A stretch of DNA of 64,000 nt, from contig JAZUKV010000034.1 in the NCBI GenBank assembly GCA_045643465.1, positions 1-64,000 of the forward strand, written 5' to 3'. Below, piece by piece: positions 1 to 9,049 of the stretch (its first letter is position 1; every line of letters starts with the position of its first letter). The stretch is from CAG-492 sp045643465 (lineage in GTDB: Bacteria; Bacillota; Clostridia; TANB77; CAG-508). The position numbers and the translations under genes were made by a program. The notes beneath the pieces were generated by a model. The model searched no databases. It was not told the origin of the DNA and worked only from the letters and a program-made list of their open reading frames with translations.

Positions 1-501
1 TTATATCTCACTTGTTGTAACAATACTTATATTGTTATCTTTTAAGTAGCTTATCATATTTTTAAAATCTTTAGTTAACACACTATTTGAAACTAAAATC
101 ATTGAATTATCTTTTAGATCATTTTTTATATTATTAACATCCAATAAATTGTCTTTATATGTGATACAATTATTTAATTTTGTTTTATTATATAAAATTT
201 CGTTTCCTGAAGATGAAATTTTCTTTATTGTATCCTGATTAAATTTATATATATCGCTATTTAAATAAAAAGAAATTTTAATATTCTCATTTTTCAGTAA
301 ATTCAAAATTTCATCAATTCCTTCTTCACTTGAACATTCTACAACTATAGCAATTTTAAAATCTTGACTTGCATTTGCAGCAACTTCAAAAGATTGGTTA
401 TTATCGTTCTTCATATAAAATGCTATCCCCAATAAAGTCATAACCGTGCATAGTGAAACTAAATATGAAACAATTTTATCTTTGCTAACTACAAAAAACA
501 T
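1..501 (-). CDS. Degenerate polysaccharide-deacetylase-like membrane protein (PdaB-like)
   Basis: A 166-residue protein with one N-terminal membrane segment (about residues 9-29) and an extracytoplasmic domain. The outside part follows the shape of a NodB deacetylase: beta-strand, 'EILNLLKNENIKISFYL', then 'TIKKISSSGNEI', which matches the 'iL..Lk..nvkaTFFl' and 'ikk....GhEi.nH' blocks. The catalytic pieces are missing: the TFDAG/TFDDG Asp pair reads VECSSE and the His pair after GNEI is absent. It is also short against about 250 residues for PdaB. GGAGGTATTATT precedes the start. By analogy it may be a sporulation-related, catalytically dead deacetylase fold. The family call is inference; that it is a real gene is well supported. 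Confidence 0.5.
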   Translation of the reverse strand: MFFVVSKDKIVSYLVSLCTVMTLLGIAFYMKNDNNQSFEVAANASQDFKIAIVVECSSEEGIDEILNLLKNENIKISFYLNSDIYKFNQDTIKKISSSGNEILYNKTKLNNCITYKDNLLDVNNIKNDLKDNSMILVSNSVLTKDFKNMISYLKDNNISIVTTSEI

Positions 502-582
502 AATAATACCTCCAAAATGTATTAATCAATTTTATACATTTCGAAGGTATTTATGCGCATTTTTATTAAATTTTATTTATTA

Positions 583-1530
583 TTAATTTAACATATCTCT
601 TTTCTTTAGCCAATACATTACAATCCCTGTTATAGCAACTGCTATAATTGTTAGAATAAGAAAACCATATCTGCTATTTTGGAAAGGAACATATACATTC
701 ATTCCCCACATACTTGCAACTAAAGTTGGTATTGCTAATATAATTGTTATAGATGTTAATATTTTCATTATTCCATTAATATTATTAGATATAATTGAAG
801 CATACATATCCATAGTTTCATTTAAAATATCTGTATATGTTTTACTCATTTCTATAGCTTGCTTATTTTCTACTATAGAGTCTTCAAGTAAATCTTCATC
901 TTCTTCATATAATTTTATAATTCTCCCCCTTAAGGTTTTTTCCATGACAATCTCATTTGACTTTAATGATGTTGTTATATATACTAATGATTTCTCTAAA
1001 TTTAACATTTTTAATAAATCTTCATTCTTTAAGCTCTTTTTTAAAGTCTTTTCTATATTTTCAGTTTTCTTATTTATTGTTTTTAACATATTTAAAAAAG
1101 CAGAAGAATTTTCATAAAATAATTGAAATAAAAATTGACTTTTCTTATATGTAGCAATTTTTTTTCCTATATTTCTTTCCAATTTAGATATAATACCATT
1201 ATTTTTTATAGATACTGTTATCAAATATTCATCTCTAACAAATATAATTCCAACTGGCATAGTTGTATAAATTTCATTATTATTTTCTAATTCAGTAATA
1301 GGAACATCCACTATAAATAATATAGTTCCATCATCTTCAATATCTACTCTGGCTTTTTCCTCTGCATCTAAAGAATATCTAATAAAATCTTGCTCTATTT
1401 TTAGGTTTTCACAAACAGCATTTATTTCCACTTCTGAGGGATTTATCATATTAATCCAATTCCCCTTCATAAATTTATCAGTTTTTATAGTTACATTCGT
1501 TTCTAAATTTGTATTATACATTTTTACCAT
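583..1530 (-). CDS. corA: CorA-family magnesium/divalent cation transporter
   Basis: A 315-residue CorA-type channel for Mg2+ and related divalent cations. The long, acidic, helical cytoplasmic N-terminal domain is followed by two C-terminal membrane segments. The signature GMN sits at the end of the first segment ('MWGMNVYVPF') and a second segment ends 'YWLKKRDMLN'. I place the start at the internal Met (MVKMYNTN), because AGAGGTG lies seven bases before it. A Met six residues upstream would put that Shine-Dalgarno sequence inside the coding region. The gene stands alone, downstream of the metallo-hydrolase gene. No Mg2+ riboswitch is visible in the short leader. Confidence 0.92.
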   Translation of the reverse strand: MVKMYNTNLETNVTIKTDKFMKGNWINMINPSEVEINAVCENLKIEQDFIRYSLDAEEKARVDIEDDGTILFIVDVPITELENNNEIYTTMPVGIIFVRDEYLITVSIKNNGIISKLERNIGKKIATYKKSQFLFQLFYENSSAFLNMLKTINKKTENIEKTLKKSLKNEDLLKMLNLEKSLVYITTSLKSNEIVMEKTLRGRIIKLYEEDEDLLEDSIVENKQAIEMSKTYTDILNETMDMYASIISNNINGIMKILTSITIILAIPTLVASMWGMNVYVPFQNSRYGFLILTIIAVAITGIVMYWLKKRDMLN

Positions 1531-1574
1531 TTGAATCACCTCTTGCATATTATTATTTACATTATTTTTATTTC

Positions 1575-2222
1575 TTAATCAATTCTTGGACTAAGCTCTT
1601 CATATATTGGTCTTTCTTCTCTTATCATTGTAGATTTTCCATGTCCTGGATATACTATTGTATCATCTGGCAAAGTCAACAATTTTTCTGTTATAGAATT
1701 CATTATTTCGTTTAAACTTCCTGTTGGCAAATCAGTTCTCCCCCATGTTCCTCTAAACATTGTATCACCTGTAAAAACCATCTTTTCTTGAGCACAATAT
1801 AAACTGCTCCCTCCTTTTGTATGTCCAGGCGTATATAATACTTTAAATTCTAAATTACCAATATGTATACAATCTTGATCATCTACACGACGAAAATCTC
1901 TTATTTCATATATTTGCATTCCTATATATGATATTAGGCTAATTGAATCATCAACTAAACCTTGAGCATCAGCTCTATGAATTAAAACATCTGCTCCGGT
2001 TATTCTTTTAAGCTCTAACACTCCTGCAGTATGATCCCCATGGCAATGAGTTAAATAAATATATTTTACTTTAGCCTTTAAAGTTTTAATCATATCATAT
2101 ATTTTTTCAACTTCTCCGCCTGGATCAATAACAATAGTTTCTTTTGAGGTTTCCTCTTCTATTATATAACAATTAGTAGGTTGATTTTCTAATACTTCTA
2201 CTTTAATTCTCTTTTGTATCAT
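1575..2222 (-). CDS. MBL-fold metallo-hydrolase (glyoxalase II-like, YqgX type)
   Basis: A 215-residue metallo-beta-lactamase-fold hydrolase. All metal-binding motifs are present: THCHGDHTAG (HxHxDH), TPGHTKGG, GDTMFRGTWGR and a final YPGHG. The order and length match the small cytoplasmic glyoxalase II-like hydrolases that Firmicutes carry next to relA. The substrate cannot be told from sequence; thioester hydrolysis is the family expectation. It is 27 bases downstream of the Rel gene on the same strand, so co-transcription is likely. The nearest Shine-Dalgarno-like AAAGGG is about 14 bases from the ATG, a loose spacing. Confidence 0.88.
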   Translation of the reverse strand: MIQKRIKVEVLENQPTNCYIIEEETSKETIVIDPGGEVEKIYDMIKTLKAKVKYIYLTHCHGDHTAGVLELKRITGADVLIHRADAQGLVDDSISLISYIGMQIYEIRDFRRVDDQDCIHIGNLEFKVLYTPGHTKGGSSLYCAQEKMVFTGDTMFRGTWGRTDLPTGSLNEIMNSITEKLLTLPDDTIVYPGHGKSTMIREERPIYEELSPRID

Positions 2223-2249
2223 TTTTTAGGTTTACATCCCTTTCATTAT

Positions 2250-4442
2250 CTATTTTTTACGAGTTACTTCATAAACACTATCTACTTTTCTTAATGATTT
2301 TACTAATACATTCAATACATTTAGGTTCTCAACTTCTACAGTCATATTAGTTTCAGCAGTTCTATCTTTTAGTAACTTACATTCAACAGCCATCAATTTA
2401 CATTTATTATTCGATACAGACTTTATTATATCTGATAATAAATTATTTCTATCATTTGCCAATATTTGAATTTCTACGTTATATGAAGAATTATCTTGGT
2501 TGCTCCACAAGACTTCTATAATTCTATTTTCTTGAGAAATTAAATCTTGCACATTTATACAATTTTTTCTATGAATTGAAACTCCTCTACCTCTTGTTAT
2601 AAAACCTATTATTTCATCTCCAGGAACAGGATTACAGCATTTAGAAAATCTTACTAAACAATTTTCAATTCCCTTAACAATTATTCCATTACTTGTTGCT
2701 TTTTTATAAGTATTTTTTTCTGTTGAAAGCTCTTCAATTGTTTTTTCAATTTCTTCGTCTTGATTGTCTTTTTTATATGCCTCTAACATTTTTGCAATTA
2801 CTCTTGAAGAAGTTATTGCTCCAAATCCTACAGCTGCATACATATCCTCAATAGTATTAAATTTATATCTGTCTAAAGCTACTTGAATATACTCATTTTT
2901 AAATAATGTAACATAGCTCATTCCAATTCTTTTTATTTCTTTTTCAATTAAATCTTTTCCTTTTAAAATATTGTCTTCTCTTTCATTCTTTTTAAACCAT
3001 TGTAATATCTTGTTTTTTGCAGATGTACTTTTTACAAATTTTACCCAGTCCCTACTTGGTCCTTTTGCTTGATCAGAAGTTATTATTTCTACAATATCTC
3101 CATTATTAAGTTTAGTAATTATTGGCATCATTTTACTATTGATTTTGCAACCAGTCATATGATGACCAATCTCTGCATGGACGCTGTATGCAAAATCTAT
3201 TGGAGTTGCACCACTCGGTAAAACTTTAATTTGACCTTTTGGAGTAAATACATAAACTTCATCCTCAAATAGCTCTGTTTTTAATGTCTTTAAAAATTCT
3301 TGAGGATCTTGCATATCTTTTTGCCATTCTAATGATTCTCTAAGCCATGCCAACTTATCTTCTTGAACAACAACTGTTGTTTTTTTATTTTTATTAGCTT
3401 CTTTATATGCCCAATGGGCAGCAATTCCATATTCTGCAATTCTGTGCATATCCCATGTTCTAATTTGAACTTCAAAAGGAGTACCTTTTGGTCCTATTAA
3501 TGTAGTATGCAAAGATTGATACATATTTGGTTTAGGAACAGAAATATAATCTTTAAATCTACCAGGCATAGGATTATATAAATCATGAACAACTCCTAAA
3601 GCTGCATAACAATCTTTTACAGAATTTACTAAAATCCTTAATGCAAATAAATCGTATATTTGATCAAGTGTTTTATTATCCCTTTTCATTTTTCTATAAA
3701 TACTATATAAATGTTTTGCTCTACCATTAATTTCTGCATCTATTTTTTGACGTTTAAGCTCCTCGTTTATCTGCTCTACGACGATATCAATAAACTTAAG
3801 TCGCTCTTCTCTTTTTTTATCTATTCCATCTACAATTTCCCTGTATTCATCTGGATATAGATATTTAAAAGATAAATCTTCAAGTTCCCATTTTAATGAA
3901 TACATACCAAGTCTATTAGCAAGTGGTGCATATAAATCTATAGTTTCTGAAGCTATTGCTATTTGTCTATCTCTACTTAAATATTTAAGAGTTCTCATGT
4001 TATGTAATCTATCAGCTAATTTTATTAAAATAACTCTTATATCTTTTCCCATGGCTAAGAACATTTTTCTGTAATTTTCAACTTGTTGCTCTTCTGCACT
4101 TGTATATTTTAATTTTCCTAATTTTGTCACACCATCAACTAGCTCTGCTATTTCTAAAGAAAATTCTTTTTCAATATCTTTAATTGTAACTTCAGTATCT
4201 TCTGCAACATCATGTAAAATTGCCGCACAAATTGTGCTGTCGTCTAAACCTATTGTTGCTAGTATATACGCCACTTGAACTGGGTGTATTATATATGGCT
4301 CTCCTGATTTTCTTAATTGTGAACCATGCTTAGACTTAGCAAACTCATAAGCTTGCCTTATGAGTTTGCTGTCTGTTTTTTTATTATTTTTCTTCATTAA
4401 ATTAATAATATCTTCTATCGTTTCGTTTCTTACCTCAGACAT
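2250..4442 (-). CDS. relA: Bifunctional (p)ppGpp synthetase/hydrolase (Rel/SpoT)
   Basis: A full-length 730-residue Rel enzyme making and degrading the stringent-response alarmone (p)ppGpp. Domains in order: HD hydrolase (about 30-180) with ILHDVAEDTE; nucleotidyltransferase synthetase (about 240-350) with RFKDYISVPKPNMYQSLHT; TGS (about 390-455) with VYVFTPKGQIK; a Cys-rich region with SKCCNPVPGD; C-terminal ACT (about 655-728). The HD motif is intact, so both activities are expected. AAAGGGGG precedes the ATG. It sits 12 bases after recJ, the common relA-recJ pairing in Clostridia. Confidence 0.96.
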   Translation of the reverse strand: MSEVRNETIEDIINLMKKNNKKTDSKLIRQAYEFAKSKHGSQLRKSGEPYIIHPVQVAYILATIGLDDSTICAAILHDVAEDTEVTIKDIEKEFSLEIAELVDGVTKLGKLKYTSAEEQQVENYRKMFLAMGKDIRVILIKLADRLHNMRTLKYLSRDRQIAIASETIDLYAPLANRLGMYSLKWELEDLSFKYLYPDEYREIVDGIDKKREERLKFIDIVVEQINEELKRQKIDAEINGRAKHLYSIYRKMKRDNKTLDQIYDLFALRILVNSVKDCYAALGVVHDLYNPMPGRFKDYISVPKPNMYQSLHTTLIGPKGTPFEVQIRTWDMHRIAEYGIAAHWAYKEANKNKKTTVVVQEDKLAWLRESLEWQKDMQDPQEFLKTLKTELFEDEVYVFTPKGQIKVLPSGATPIDFAYSVHAEIGHHMTGCKINSKMMPIITKLNNGDIVEIITSDQAKGPSRDWVKFVKSTSAKNKILQWFKKNEREDNILKGKDLIEKEIKRIGMSYVTLFKNEYIQVALDRYKFNTIEDMYAAVGFGAITSSRVIAKMLEAYKKDNQDEEIEKTIEELSTEKNTYKKATSNGIIVKGIENCLVRFSKCCNPVPGDEIIGFITRGRGVSIHRKNCINVQDLISQENRIIEVLWSNQDNSSYNVEIQILANDRNNLLSDIIKSVSNNKCKLMAVECKLLKDRTAETNMTVEVENLNVLNVLVKSLRKVDSVYEVTRKK

Positions 4443-4454
4443 CTTTTGCCCCCT

Positions 4455-6134
4455 TTAATAGGATTTTCTAATATCCTTTAAATTTATCTGAACGTTTTCT
4501 TTTCCGTTGAATTTATTTATTTCTAGAGACCCTACAACATCAATTCTATCTCCTAATAAATAATCTTCAACTAAATTTCCCATATTAAATCCTATAGCAT
4601 CTATTATTACATTTTTATCTCTAAGTGTTAATTTTATGTGCTTACCTTCTGATAAAGCTCTTATGGAATCTATTTTTAAGTTCTTATATAAGAATATTGG
4701 CATTTTATTAGCTTCTCCATATGGCTCTAAGATTTTTAGCTCTTTTATAGTATCCATATTTATATCATCTATAGTTACTTCTTTATCTATTTTTATAATA
4801 GGTACAAGCTCTTTTATATTAGTTTTTTCTGAAAATTCTTCAACCTGTTTTTTAAAATCTTCAAATTCGTCTTTTTTAATAGTTATTCCAATAGCCATTG
4901 AATGTCCACCAAATCGTTCAATATGCTCTGGACATTTTGATAATGCATCATGCAAGTCAAATCCTTGAATACTTCTTCCTGATCCTTTACCTTCATCATC
5001 TTCAAAACATATTAAAATACTTGGCTTATAATACATTTCTGTTACTTTTGAAGAAACTATTCCAATAACACCATGATGCCAATCTGATTTTCCTAGGATT
5101 ATGCAATTTTTATTTTTCTCTCCATTTTCAATCATTTCGATTGCTTCCTTAAATATTTTTACTTCTTTTTGCTGTCTTTCACTATTATATTTATTTAATC
5201 TTCTTGCAATTTCTTCTGCATAAACTATATTTTCTGTTAAAAATAAATCTAATGCTTCTTGTTCATATCCTAGTCTTCCACATGCATTTACTCTTGGTGC
5301 AACCCCAAAAGATACTGTACTTGAATCTATACTTTTGGCACCTATTGAATTTAACAAAGCCCTTAATCCTACATTTTTTGTTACCTCTACTAATTTCAAT
5401 CCTAATTTTGATATTACTCTGTTTTCATCTATCAATGGAACTATATCTGAAATTGTACCTACACATACTAAATCTAAATATTTTAAATATTCTTTTTCTT
5501 CTAAATTATATTTTATTGCAATGGCTTGTATTACTTTAAATACTACACCAACACCTGCTAATTGGTTAAATGGATATGTATTATCTTTTCGCTTTGCATC
5601 TACAACAGCTAAAGCATTTGGCAATGTTTCTGCTGGTTCATGATGATCTGTAATAACTGTTTCTAGACCTAAACTATTTGCATAATCAATTTCTTCTATT
5701 CCTGAAATTCCGCAATCAACAGTTATCATTAATGTATATTTTTGTTCAACAATATTATCTATGGCTTCTTTATTTAATCCATAACCTTCTTCTAGTCTAT
5801 TTGGAATATAACTATCAACTTCTAATCCTCTATCTTTTAAAAATTTCTTTAAAACAGTTATACTTGTTATCCCATCAACGTCATAATCTCCATATATTAT
5901 AACCTTTTCGTTTGTTTCAATTGCTTTTGATATTCTTTCTACTGCTATTTTCATATCTGGCATTAAAAATGGATCATAGAAATCTTTTCTGGTAGGATTT
6001 AAAAATACATCTACACTACTACTTAAATTTTTATTATGAATTACTGTTGCAACTAAATTACTTACATTATATTTTCTTCTAAGCTCTTCTACTTCATTTG
6101 TGTTTATATCATAAAATTCCCATTTTTTATTCAT
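4455..6134 (-). CDS. recJ: Single-strand-specific DNA exonuclease RecJ
   Basis: A 559-residue 5'-3' exonuclease of recombination and repair. The DHH domain carries YGDYDVDGI (about 83), VDCGISG and ITDHHEP (about 161). The DHHA1 domain carries GGHSMAIGI, and a C-terminal OB-like segment binds single-stranded DNA. Length matches the short bacterial RecJ form. The start is supported by AAGGAG seven bases upstream. A terminator separates it from the upstream ylbF-like gene, so it probably begins its own transcript with relA. Confidence 0.95.
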   Translation of the reverse strand: MNKKWEFYDINTNEVEELRRKYNVSNLVATVIHNKNLSSSVDVFLNPTRKDFYDPFLMPDMKIAVERISKAIETNEKVIIYGDYDVDGITSITVLKKFLKDRGLEVDSYIPNRLEEGYGLNKEAIDNIVEQKYTLMITVDCGISGIEEIDYANSLGLETVITDHHEPAETLPNALAVVDAKRKDNTYPFNQLAGVGVVFKVIQAIAIKYNLEEKEYLKYLDLVCVGTISDIVPLIDENRVISKLGLKLVEVTKNVGLRALLNSIGAKSIDSSTVSFGVAPRVNACGRLGYEQEALDLFLTENIVYAEEIARRLNKYNSERQQKEVKIFKEAIEMIENGEKNKNCIILGKSDWHHGVIGIVSSKVTEMYYKPSILICFEDDEGKGSGRSIQGFDLHDALSKCPEHIERFGGHSMAIGITIKKDEFEDFKKQVEEFSEKTNIKELVPIIKIDKEVTIDDINMDTIKELKILEPYGEANKMPIFLYKNLKIDSIRALSEGKHIKLTLRDKNVIIDAIGFNMGNLVEDYLLGDRIDVVGSLEINKFNGKENVQINLKDIRKSY

Positions 6135-6205
6135 TTTTACTCCTTATATACTAAAATTTGTTTTTATTGTATATCATTTTAATAAATTTTAAAAGGGTTA
6201 GATGA

Positions 6206-6241
6206 AAAAAAGTTGAAATGTTTGCACACATTTCAACTTTT
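6206..6241 (-). terminator. Rho-independent terminator after the YlbF-like gene
   Basis: On the minus strand AAGTTGAAATG pairs with CATTTCAACTT around a short loop, followed by a run of T. It lies just after the stop codon of the YlbF-family gene. Confidence 0.85.
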
Positions 6242-6244
6242 TGA

Positions 6245-6586
6245 TTATAATTTAAAAATTTCTTCCATTGATTCTGCAATTATTTTATTTACATCAGCTA
6301 CCATTACATTAAATCTAACTTCTAAATCAAAATATTCTTTTATTTCTTTATCTTCAACTAACATTACATACATTTCTTGTAATTTTTTCATTTTTTCTGG
6401 ATCTTCTGACCCTTTTTCCATTGATAACACTTGAACATCATATCTTAATTTTTCAAATTCTTCTATTTTATTTTTTAATTCAGGATTTGCTAAAACTTTT
6501 TCTCTAGCTTCTTTATATTGTTTGAATTCTTCTGATTCTTTCATCTCTTGTGCTAACTTATTAGCTGTATCATATATATTATTCAT
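6245..6586 (-). CDS. YlbF/YmcA family regulator
   Basis: A 113-residue all-helical protein of the YlbF/YmcA (DUF964) family, with the typical charged helices ('AQEMKESEEFKQYKEAREKV', 'EFEKLRYDVQ'). In Bacillus subtilis, YlbF and YmcA act with YaaT as a complex that stimulates RNase Y-dependent mRNA processing and affects competence, biofilm and sporulation. That role is known for the family and only inferred here. GGAGTG precedes the start. It is 10 bases downstream of the glycosyltransferase gene and ends at a strong terminator. Confidence 0.85.
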   Translation of the reverse strand: MNNIYDTANKLAQEMKESEEFKQYKEAREKVLANPELKNKIEEFEKLRYDVQVLSMEKGSEDPEKMKKLQEMYVMLVEDKEIKEYFDLEVRFNVMVADVNKIIAESMEEIFKL

Positions 6587-6596
6587 AATTCACTCC

Positions 6597-7898
6597 TTAC
6601 GCATAAGCATGTTTCTTTTTAAATGTTAATAGTTTTGAAATTTCTTTTTCTGAATTTTTTGCTTTTGCAGCTTTATTCTCTTTTTCTTGTGCTAATTGCT
6701 TTAATTGTTTTTCTGCTTCTGTTTGACATATAGCTCTTTCATATACATAATGCGTATCTTGAGCAATTTTATTCCAATTAAATTGATTTTTTACTTTATT
6801 TTTTGCATTCTTTTCAATATCATTACACAATTGTGGGTTAAATAATATTTCTAATACAGAATCTGCTATAGAGTTTGGATTTCCAGCATAGCTTTTCATT
6901 CCATCAACTCCATGCTCTACTATTTCATTTAGCCCACCTACATCTGAAACTACAGTTGGTGTTCCTGATAACATTGATTCTAATGCAACAATTCCAAATG
7001 GCTCATATGTACTTGGAAATACTGCTACATCTGCACATTTATACATTTTTTGTACAGATTTAGAATCTAAATATCCTGTAAAATAAACTTTATTTTCTAT
7101 TCCTAAACATTTTACTTGATTTCTTAATTCATCAATCATTCCACCTTTCCCTGCTATAACAAGTTTGGCATCATGATATCTATCTAATATTTTAGGCATT
7201 GCTGCTATTAAATTTTGTACACCCTTTTCGTATACTAATCTACCTAAATATAAAATTATTTTTTCATTATCTGCTGCATATTGTCTTCTAAATTCGTATT
7301 CTCTCTTTACTCCATTATACAAATTAAGATTTACACCATTTGGTATAACATTTATTTTATCAAATGGTAATCCAAATAATCTTTGCAATTCACATTTCAT
7401 ATAATTACTATTAACTATTACATCTGTTGATTCATATGTTAATAGCCATTCTGTATCATTTATATATCTTTGTACTTCATCATGTATTCCACTGTTTCTA
7501 CCAGCTTCTGTTGCATGAATTGTTGATACTAAAGGAATTTTATATGACTGTTTTAAAGTCTTGGCTGCATAAGTTACAAGCCAATCATGTGCATGTATAA
7601 CATCAAATTTTCCTTCCTCATTAATTATTTCTGTTGATTTTGCAATTAGGTTAAAATTTAATTGCATAACCCAATCAGTAAAATTATTTGGTGTAATCAT
7701 ATAATTATCAACTCTATACACTTTTACACCTTTGTCATCTTCAAAATCTGCTAAATTTTCTATATTAGCATCTTTGTAAGTTACTACTGTAACTTCGTGC
7801 CCATCCTTAATTAACCTATGAGATAAGTCATGTACTACTCGGGCAATTCCTCCTACAATTCTTGGCGGATACTCCCATGTTAACATCAATATTTTCAT
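6597..7898 (-). CDS. GT4-family glycosyltransferase (glycogen synthase-like)
   Basis: A 433-residue retaining glycosyltransferase with a two-Rossmann GT-B fold. The N-terminal half opens MLTWEYPPRIVGGIARVV, as in starch/glycogen synthase-like enzymes. The C-terminal half has LYLGRLVYEKGVQNLI and the donor-site E-x7-E block EPFGIVALE. A Lys/Glu-rich tail (about 395-433) extends past the enzyme core. The divergent neighbours are a DUF4912 protein and a GH57 branching enzyme; this trio recurs in Clostridia and Thermotogae and points to alpha-glucan synthesis. The exact sugar-nucleotide donor is not readable from the sequence. Confidence 0.85.
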   Translation of the reverse strand: MKILMLTWEYPPRIVGGIARVVHDLSHRLIKDGHEVTVVTYKDANIENLADFEDDKGVKVYRVDNYMITPNNFTDWVMQLNFNLIAKSTEIINEEGKFDVIHAHDWLVTYAAKTLKQSYKIPLVSTIHATEAGRNSGIHDEVQRYINDTEWLLTYESTDVIVNSNYMKCELQRLFGLPFDKINVIPNGVNLNLYNGVKREYEFRRQYAADNEKIILYLGRLVYEKGVQNLIAAMPKILDRYHDAKLVIAGKGGMIDELRNQVKCLGIENKVYFTGYLDSKSVQKMYKCADVAVFPSTYEPFGIVALESMLSGTPTVVSDVGGLNEIVEHGVDGMKSYAGNPNSIADSVLEILFNPQLCNDIEKNAKNKVKNQFNWNKIAQDTHYVYERAICQTEAEKQLKQLAQEKENKAAKAKNSEKEISKLLTFKKKHAYA

Positions 7899-8121
7899 GT
7901 TATCATGCTCCTTTCTAATCTTCTGTTTTGCTACGTTTTATTCATCATCTATTATTTCGTCTTATGCCTCATTTAATATTTTATACAAGTTTATTTTAAT
8001 TGTAAATAATTGTAAACAAAATTTTATTTTTTTTTACAAATTGTTCCATTTTTCTATTGAATTTATAATCATTTTGATATAGTATATCATTAGTGAAAAT
8101 TATACTAAGGAGGAAAGAACG
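7899..8121. promoter_or_regulatory. Divergent intergenic promoter region
   Basis: 223 bases, very A+T-rich, between the minus-strand glycosyltransferase and the plus-strand DUF4912 gene. On the plus strand TTGAAT followed 17 bases later by TAGTAT is a plausible but weak promoter. No operator-like dyad stood out. Shared control of the two glucan-synthesis arms is an inference from the layout. Confidence 0.4.
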
Positions 8122-9027
8122 TTGAAAGAAACTAAAGAAAAATTAGACGAAAATATAGCTGAAAAAACTACTAAAGCTACAGCAAAAAAATCTGCTTCTG
8201 CTACTAAAGCTACTACAAAAAAGTCTAATTCAGATACTAAAAAATCTACTAAATCAGCAACTAAAAAATCTGATTCTGTTGCTAAAAAATCTACTAAATC
8301 TACAACTAAAAAATCTGATTCTGCTGCTAAAAAATCTACTAAATCCGCAGCTAAAAAATCTGATTCTGCTACTAAAAAATCTACTAAATCCGCAGTTAAA
8401 AAAACTACTAGAGCTACATCAAAAAAATCTACAAGCTCTGTCATCAATAAAGTTCCTTCATCAAAGAATTCAAAACTAGCAAATCCAATTTCAGAATATT
8501 ATGATTTACCATACAGATATAATCAAACACTTGTTAGAATTTTGGCCCAAACTCCACATGCTCTTTTTATTTATTGGGATATTTCTGACAAAGATCGTGA
8601 AAATATGATTAATACTTATGGCGAAAATTTCTTCAACGACACTAAGCCAATTCTTATTATTCACAATGAAACTTTAAATTACAGTTTTTCAATAGATATT
8701 GATGATTTTACAAATAGTTGGTATCTTCGTACTCCAACAAGTAACTGCTCTTTTACAGTAGAATTAGGAAGAAGATTTCTTTCTACAACTAATGAACAAC
8801 CTAGCAGCAAAATTTTGCATATCGCAACTTCAAATACATTACAATCACCAAATGACCATATACTTGAAGAATCATTTAATCAAACTATTTTAATTAAAAA
8901 TGTTAAAACTAACGAAATATTAGAAATTCCTATTTCTAAATTTAAACATATACCATCTATTTATAGCAAATATGATGTATACAAAAATGAGTTGATGAAT
9001 AATCCATCTTCTGATTTTTTAATATAG
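8122..9027 (+). CDS. DUF4912 protein with Lys/Ser/Thr-rich repeat tail
   Basis: A 301-residue protein starting at TTG, with AAGGAGGAAAG properly spaced ahead. Residues 1-110 are a low-complexity basic region rich in Lys, Ser, Thr and Ala, including four 15-residue repeats of the type KKSDSxxKKSTKSxx. It resembles histone H1-type tails. From about 120 to 300 is a DUF4912 domain, with 'YDLPYRYNQTLVRILAQTP' and 'FIYWDIS'. DUF4912 proteins sit beside GH57 and glycosyltransferase genes in many Firmicutes, but their biochemical role is not established. The branching-enzyme gene follows 22 bases later, so the two form an operon. Confidence 0.85.
   Translation: MKETKEKLDENIAEKTTKATAKKSASATKATTKKSNSDTKKSTKSATKKSDSVAKKSTKSTTKKSDSAAKKSTKSAAKKSDSATKKSTKSAVKKTTRATSKKSTSSVINKVPSSKNSKLANPISEYYDLPYRYNQTLVRILAQTPHALFIYWDISDKDRENMINTYGENFFNDTKPILIIHNETLNYSFSIDIDDFTNSWYLRTPTSNCSFTVELGRRFLSTTNEQPSSKILHIATSNTLQSPNDHILEESFNQTILIKNVKTNEILEIPISKFKHIPSIYSKYDVYKNELMNNPSSDFLI
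8218..8397 (+). repeat. Four in-frame 45-bp tandem repeats
   Basis: Four consecutive 45-base units encode 15-residue repeats KKS(N/D)S..KKSTKS... in the DUF4912 protein. Units 2-4 are nearly identical in DNA as well, so copy number can change by slippage or recombination without a frameshift. Confidence 0.9.
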
Positions 9028-9049
9028 ATTTTACAAATGGAGAAATATA

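Noticed and set aside
8218..8397. Possible CRISPR array from regularly spaced repeats
   Set aside because: Units are contiguous coding repeats without unique spacers, and no cas genes are near.
8100..8447. Minus-strand ORF with repeated Phe/Leu/Asp units opposite the DUF4912 tail
   Set aside because: It is the antisense of the 45-bp repeats; the sense frame has the ribosome-binding site and a conserved downstream domain.
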